DNA from: Xenopus tropicalis
Taxonomy: Eukaryota; Chordata; Amphibia; Anura; Pipidae
Assembly (NCBI RefSeq): GCF_000004195.4
Contig: NC_030681.2
Location: 26,426,982 to 26,490,981 of the forward strand
Length of the DNA stretch: 64,000 bases
Reading direction: 5' to 3'
Position 1 is the stretch's first letter. The number at the start of each line of letters is the position of its first letter. Shown piece after piece: positions 60,771 through 64,000 of this stretch. The notes under the pieces were generated by a model, which made no database searches, had not been told where the DNA came from, and was given only the letters and a program-made list of their open reading frames with translations. The position numbers and the translations under genes are program-made.

Positions 60771-62287
60771 CAAGTTGCTGAGGGTATATTATATAATATA
60801 GTATATATAGAAAGTTATGTAATAAACGGCACTACGTTTGTCCAGGAGCAGTAACCCATATCAACCAATCAGCAGGTAGAATTTACTTGCTACCCGTTTA
60901 AAGGCAAACATCTAATAGCTCGCTATGGGTTACACCTCCCATTACATATGGGGGATAGTATAGTTATAGCCCAAGCCGCACATTATGCCACACACACTGC
61001 CATGATACTCAAGAATATTCATGCGTCTGAATTCAGTGACTTCAAAGAGCAAATGAAAATCCACTTGCTGATATCCCCTTTACAGCAATCAGTACTTACA
61101 TAATGGAAATGGCCTTAAAGCAAATGTGATCACTTTTCAGTGCTTTATTTTCACAAGAAGAGTAAGTGACTTTGACTGAGTGAGATTTTTTTCCTCACAT
61201 CGTGGCTAAACCAATGCCGGTGTCTGGGAGAATGCACCAGGCACAACGGCACAAAATGCATGTAATGGCACACAGGGTGATTGTGAGAGTTTTGTCACCT
61301 GGGGGTGCGAGCTGGGGACAAAACACAGTCACCTTTAAATGCAATCACCTGAAAGGGCAATTATTGCTGACTGCCATGTTTTTGAGCAAGTTTATATTAA
61401 TTTCAAGTCAACTTTTATTGTCATCACATCTACATACATACAGTATAAAAAAAATATACACATGGGTTGAAATTGCAAATTGTTATTGGTCCACACAAAA
61501 AAAAACACATATTACATCCCATAAACATACATACTGCTAATATATAATAATAATAATAAGTGCAAAAACATATTGTGTATATACAGAGCAAGGAATAAAT
61601 AATGTGCCAAAAAGCCAAAAAAGCCTTTTCTATTTATTGCTGTCAGTTTAGCAAACCAGCATTATCGATTCTCAGCACCAGTACCTGGCACAGTTTCACA
61701 CAGTTTCACAATTCTCCCTTTGTGTTTTTAATTAAGTGTTATGCTAAAACTATAGCTACAATCTATACTCCAAAGTGCATTGGGCATTATTGTGCAACTT
61801 TTCCATTCTTCTTTATCCTTTCCATATAGTGAATGTATCAGTGTACCAAAAGCCACTTAATTTACCATACAAAACCTGTATTTAAGTGTTATGTTAAAGC
61901 CACAACTATTATCTATAGTCTAAAAGTGCAATTGTGCGTTATTGTAACAGAAAAAAAAAAGGAACCCCATCCGCGATGGATGAGAGACACCCTCAGCTGG
62001 AGACAACAAAGCACAGGAGGTACCCGCAGCATAGGACGTTAAGGAGAGAGGCACTTCCGGCGGGGAAACCAGAGGCATTCACAGCACATGCAAACCCGAA
62101 GCACACAGACCCAATGTAGCCGCTGCGACTGTGTGTGCTGCCATCTTACCATTTGGATTTAGATCCCCTTTACCCGTAGAGTAAAAATGGATTTCTCCCT
62201 AGTTACTAGGAAGCCTACAAATGAGAACAGTCTTTTTCTTTTAGGGCAATGACACACAAGGTGATTCTGGGCATTGTGTCCCTCGGC
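60771..62287. other. intergenic, no gene seen
   Basis: AT-rich; two related segments near 61725 and 61880 (TTAAGTGTTATG followed by AAAGC or AAAAC and CTACAATCTATA-like bases) suggest an old local duplication. Open frames at 61202-61540 and 61833-62119 lack support. Confidence 0.4.
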
Positions 62288-62585
62288 CAGTGATCCCTAA
62301 TCAATGACTCAACATGTTGCTCCCCAACCCCTTGGATGTTGCTCCCAGTGGCCTTAAAGCAACTTCTTATTTTTGAATTTCTGGCTTGGAGGCAAGTTTT
62401 GGTTGCATAGAAACCTGGTGTACTGCCAAACAGAGCCTCCTGTAGGCTGCCAGTCCACATAGGGGCTACCAAATAGCCAATTTTAGCCCTTATTTGGCAC
62501 CCCCAGGTACAATTTTTAAACCTGTTTCGCTCCTTAACACTTTTTTCATTTGAATGTAGCTCGCAAAGGGGGTTGGGGGTCCCTG
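62288..62585. mobile_element. hAT-type MITE, copy 2
   Basis: It starts CAGTGATCCCTAATCAATGA and ends GGTTGGGGGTCCCTG, with the same body as 8617-8916 (GTTGCTCCCCAACCCCTTGG). The flanks CCCTCGGC and CTCTAGGC agree at 6 of 8 positions, a decayed 8-bp duplication. Confidence 0.85.
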
Positions 62586-64000
62586 CTCTAGGCCATAGAA
62601 CTCCAAAACACCTGGGTGACAAACTGCTTGAAGTAACTATGTGCGCTATTTCCCTAAAGCAAATTACTAGCCCTTTTTAAAATGTCTGTTTGGACATTTT
62701 TCAGGTGTCAGTGACACTAGAGCTAGGTGAATATGTGGTGGGGAGCAATACTCAGATAGCCTCTGCCGCTCTGATTCTGAGTTGAAAGCCTGGTATTAGC
62801 AGGCTAAAACTGCTACTCACTTCTGCAAAAATCTGTCCTGCCCAATCCTGGACAATGTAAGTTATATACACATTATGGAAATCAGTCGTACAACACCACC
62901 AGTGGCCCATTATAACAAGCAGATTTGCTGCACTCAGTAAACTCTGTGGCATTTTTCATAGCTGGGTATAACAAAAACTGAGATTTACAAATACTGTTTT
63001 AGCTGGAATTCTATGGAACAAAAACTCTCTCAGCAAGCAGCGAAACAAATGGTCTTTATGTTGATCCATCGTTAGGGTAAACTTTTTTTTCTCTTTCTGT
63101 CTTTTCTATCTTCTCTCTCTTTCCTTCTTTGTCTTTTTATCCTTTTAGCTATTTTTCATGTTTTTTTCTTCTTTTTTAAAGTTGGCTAAGGTTAACATTG
63201 TAATAATTCATCAGTGTTCAACATCATATATTGTTTTTGTATATTATTTTTGGTTATTGTAAAAAATGAGAAATCATTAATAAATCAGCAATATCAGCAA
63301 GACCATAAAACCTCTTGTTCTTCAATGCACTGACCTTGCAAGCAAACAAATCTAAAAGATTGTGTAGTTAGACCTTACACTGCAATATTTCTCTGCATTT
63401 TGTGCAGAAAACACTATTTGACAAATTACCCCCAACCCGATGTAATTGTATTGTCAAATTGTTCCTGTTTAAGCTTCTCCCTAAATGCCAGTGTCACAAA
63501 CCCACACATACTGGGCTTTACTGGTTTGTACTGCAGCACAATGGACTATGGATGCTAATGTTATACTAGAAGTCTATTTACCCTTAAACCTATGAGAGAC
63601 ATAAGCAATGCTGAGAGGGTTAAACCAGGTAGAGAGAAACCCATGAGCTAAATTGCATTCTCCTATTTCTGTATGTAAAGCAGTTGTAAAGTGAATTATG
63701 TAGTGTGCGGCAGGCAACATGCATGTCCAATTCTCCCATATAAGATATTAGGGTGATTCTTCATGCGTATTAGGGTGAAACACACGCAGAGTACATGCTT
63801 TGATTACACCGCAGATACAACTTTATTAGAAGCTGCAGAGACTTCTAAAGCATCTCCCCATCCCTAGCTTCTCAGCTTGTACACTGTAGCACAGGCAGCA
63901 GGATTAATAGGCTCATTCAGCTTCTCTCCCTGGATCACTGGGTGAAAGACAAATATTTTTGCATAGGATAATGTCATCGGCTTCTTTCATTTTCTCCTTT
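62586..64000. other. intergenic, no gene seen
   Basis: It contains a CT-rich tract (63085-63180) and an AT-rich stretch. GGGTGAAACACACGCAGAG near 63773 may be a remnant of the Harbinger-like family of 8201. No exon of lamp5 or pak5 recognised. Confidence 0.4.

Overview
The window reads as a vertebrate nuclear genome, most likely a frog of the genus Xenopus. It is AT-rich and mostly non-coding. It carries spliced exons with GT/AG borders and is crowded with MITE types typical of Xenopus: TTAA-bounded T2/Kolobok-like, TWA-bounded Harbinger-like, and hAT elements with 8-bp duplications. The species call is inference from repeat style and gene content. No bacterial-type genes, CRISPR, tRNA or rRNA were recognised.

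Two protein genes are supported, both on the + strand. (1) The 3' end of plcb4 (phospholipase C beta 4): an 87-nt coiled-coil exon at 661-747 and the terminal exon from 3090, whose coding part ends in the PDZ-ligand tail ATVV. Its 3' UTR follows. (2) A single-exon ankyrin-repeat gene at 22311-23609 (432 aa), in a CpG-rich island and most similar to ANKRD63. As I recall it, human ANKRD63 lies just 3' of PLCB2 on the same strand, beside PAK6. The pair here (plcb4 then an ANKRD63-like gene) repeats that layout on the paralogous PLCB4-PAK5 block, so this gene may be a retained ohnolog of ANKRD63 that mammals lack at this site.

Layout: 1-5.3 kb plcb4 end; 5.3-20.6 kb intergenic DNA with many MITEs, including a 1.48-kb hAT element carrying its own minisatellite and inserted in another MITE; 20.7-22.1 kb a 33-bp minisatellite that ends about 215 bp before the ankyrin gene ATG; 22.3-24.1 kb the ankyrin gene; 25.7-28.3 kb three further minisatellites (82, 22 and 22 bp) and a TG tract; 31.2-46.2 kb one giant 34-bp satellite of about 430 copies, whose middle 11 kb is full of single-base indels that look like uncorrected long-read sequence; 46-64 kb intergenic DNA with two probable solo LTRs, a 47-bp minisatellite, several MITEs and a four-layer nest at 58.2-60.1 kb (foldback element, solo LTR, Harbinger MITE made of hairpins).

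Most long open frames here are by-products of tandem repeats (33-, 34-, 22- and 82-bp units) or antisense shadows of the ankyrin gene. lamp5 and pak5, the expected neighbours of plcb4, were not found by eye and probably lie to the right of the window.
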